Part shown: positions 63,009 through 64,000 of the stretch, one piece after another
Position numbering within the stretch: position 1 is the stretch's first letter
How the letters are laid out: each line of letters opens with the position of its first letter
IMG/VR virus record: IMGVR_UViG_3300025864_000012
Span: 30,143 to 94,142 of that record
Length of the DNA: 64,000 bases
Reading direction: 5' to 3' (one strand)
DNA from: a virus
Notes under the pieces: generated by a model
Told to the model about the DNA's origin: nothing
The model's database searches: none
What the model saw: the letters and a program-made list of their open reading frames with translations, nothing else
Program-made: the position numbers and the translations under genes

Positions 63009-64000
63009 AAACCCCGGGAACATGCCCGCAAACGTATCGAATCGGGCGGCCCGGGCGGCCGCAAGTTCGAGCCTACAAACACAAAACACCTGCAAATATA
63101 CCCCTATTTGAAAACAGCCCGAAAAGTGGTCTATTTGCAGGGACAAAACACAAAGTACCTGCAAACAATACCTATAGGGGTATCCGGGCGGCCCGGTAGT
63201 CTCCAATCGGGCAGCCCACGCCTAGCAGCGCAAACAAGGGTTTACACACTCTAATGCTGATAAAGCGTATGCAGGACGCTAGCGGGGTAAAACGGCGCGC
63301 GTACCCCTCCAAGGTGTACCCCTATTCGACTCCGCTAGAATGGCCGCCCTGCCCCGTTTGTGTAGCTCCCACGGTGTGCGCAGGGGTATACAGTCTGCCG
63401 GGCTTCGTCGCGCCGAGCGAGGTCAGACCACAAAGCCTTGCGTGGTCAATCTGTCGACGCTATGCGATCAAAGCCCGGGCTGCCCAATTCGAGACTATGG
63501 CGCCGCTTTGTAAACGGGAGTTGACATAGCTTCCAAGGTGTGCGCTTAATGCTTTCAGCCGCCCCGTGGGGGCAGCCCGACTTGCAGGAGCGCGGAGTTT
63601 ACAGGATGACCAAAGCCCGTGGCGCGAAGGATTCGCGCCGCGCGGGAGTTTGCTTAGGCCCGCGCGTGAACCTACTCGAATCGGCAGTTCGAGACATAGA
63701 GTCTGTCACGCCGATAGCTCCGCTCGACTAAGCAAACCCCGAGCACACAAACGGCAAAGCCCGACGTTGTTACGTTCAGACACTCGGGGGCCGGGAGTAC
63801 AGAAGGGATTCAAGAAAAGTCGTGCGCCGTCGTGCCCGGGGTTCACTTGTGCCCGTGCACGTCGCAACGCACGACATAGCGCGCGCCTACCGTCACGGGC
63901 CGCGCGGCGGCCACTTGAAAACCCTTCCAAGTTGGCTACCGCGCAAACCCCGAACGGGGCCGCGCGCGACACTCGGGCTTCGGCAGTCCATACCCGCGAA

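Larger units (their letters stand above)
62540..64000. other. 1.4-kb non-coding region with dispersed short repeats
   Basis: No frame on either strand looks like a gene: no overlaps, no ribosome sites and repetitive composition. It contains an 18-bp tandem repeat, a G/C-skewed AGGCAGGGG/GCAGGA tract, five copies of CAAACCCCG-type motif, several CGGGC(A/G)GCCC boxes and GGGGTA boxes. It could hold the packaging site, an origin, a partition-like site or the main late promoter. Confidence 0.65.

Noticed and set aside
1-64000. Search for integrase, excisionase, repressor and partition genes
   Set aside because: None was recognised. The HTH protein at 19826 is not enough to claim lysogeny; genes outside the window could still encode it.
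62540-64000. Small plus-strand frames in the terminal repeat region (for example 63254-63529)
   Set aside because: No ribosome sites, no coupling, composition driven by repeats; opposite to the direction of all supported genes.

Overview
This window looks like most of the genome of a tailed double-stranded DNA phage (Caudoviricetes) with a long non-contractile tail. Evidence for this is an HK97-type head module (small and large terminase, portal, protease, capsid), a frameshifted tail assembly chaperone pair, a 1506-residue tape measure protein and tail-tip/spike genes, with no sheath or baseplate-wedge genes. The DNA is GC-rich. A zinc/HTH protein at 19826-20467 carries the GYSKGCRCERC-type motif common in actinobacteria and their phages, so an actinobacterial host is the best guess, but the host is not proven. 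I saw no integrase, repressor or partition gene. The window is cut inside a gene at position 1.

Every supported gene lies on the minus strand, so transcription runs from high to low coordinates. From 64000 to 62540 there is a 1.4-kb non-coding segment full of short dispersed repeats. From 62539 to 51069 lie packaging, head and head-tail genes: TerS, TerL, a small membrane protein, portal, protease with an acidic tail, capsid, a small head gene bracketed by two strong hairpins, connectors, tail tube candidates and the G/G-T chaperones with a CCCTTTA slippery site. From 51051 to 31142 lie the tape measure, tail tip, beta-helix spikes, holin-like protein, papain-like protease, amidase endolysin, phosphoesterase and several fibre genes, including a 941-residue protein with 27 copies of a 23-residue repeat.

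From about 30960 to 1 lie the non-structural genes: nucleotide-related enzymes, a transglycosylase-like protein, an RNA gene cluster, RNA ligase, two ClpP-like proteases, RecB-family nuclease, RtcB, replication initiator with internal iterons, primase-helicase, vWA protein, DUF932 protein, three related HNH endonucleases, a radical SAM enzyme, and a long run of small, mostly cysteine-rich proteins. Most of these genes overlap by ATGA or GTGA, implying translational coupling in long polycistronic transcripts.

The most notable content is RNA repair. The phage encodes a CCA-adding enzyme, an RlaP-type nucleotidyltransferase, a cREC (cyclic-phosphate processing) domain protein, RtcB, and a second nucleotidyl-transfer RNA ligase. 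It also has tRNA-Asn, two tRNA-Ser and tRNA-Tyr, all with encoded CCA. Directly upstream of these tRNAs is a 78-nt RNA that resembles the tRNA-like domain of tmRNA with the tag-coding body removed. Together these suggest a phage counter-defence against RNA-cleaving host systems. Functions are inferred by motif reading only; no database search was possible.
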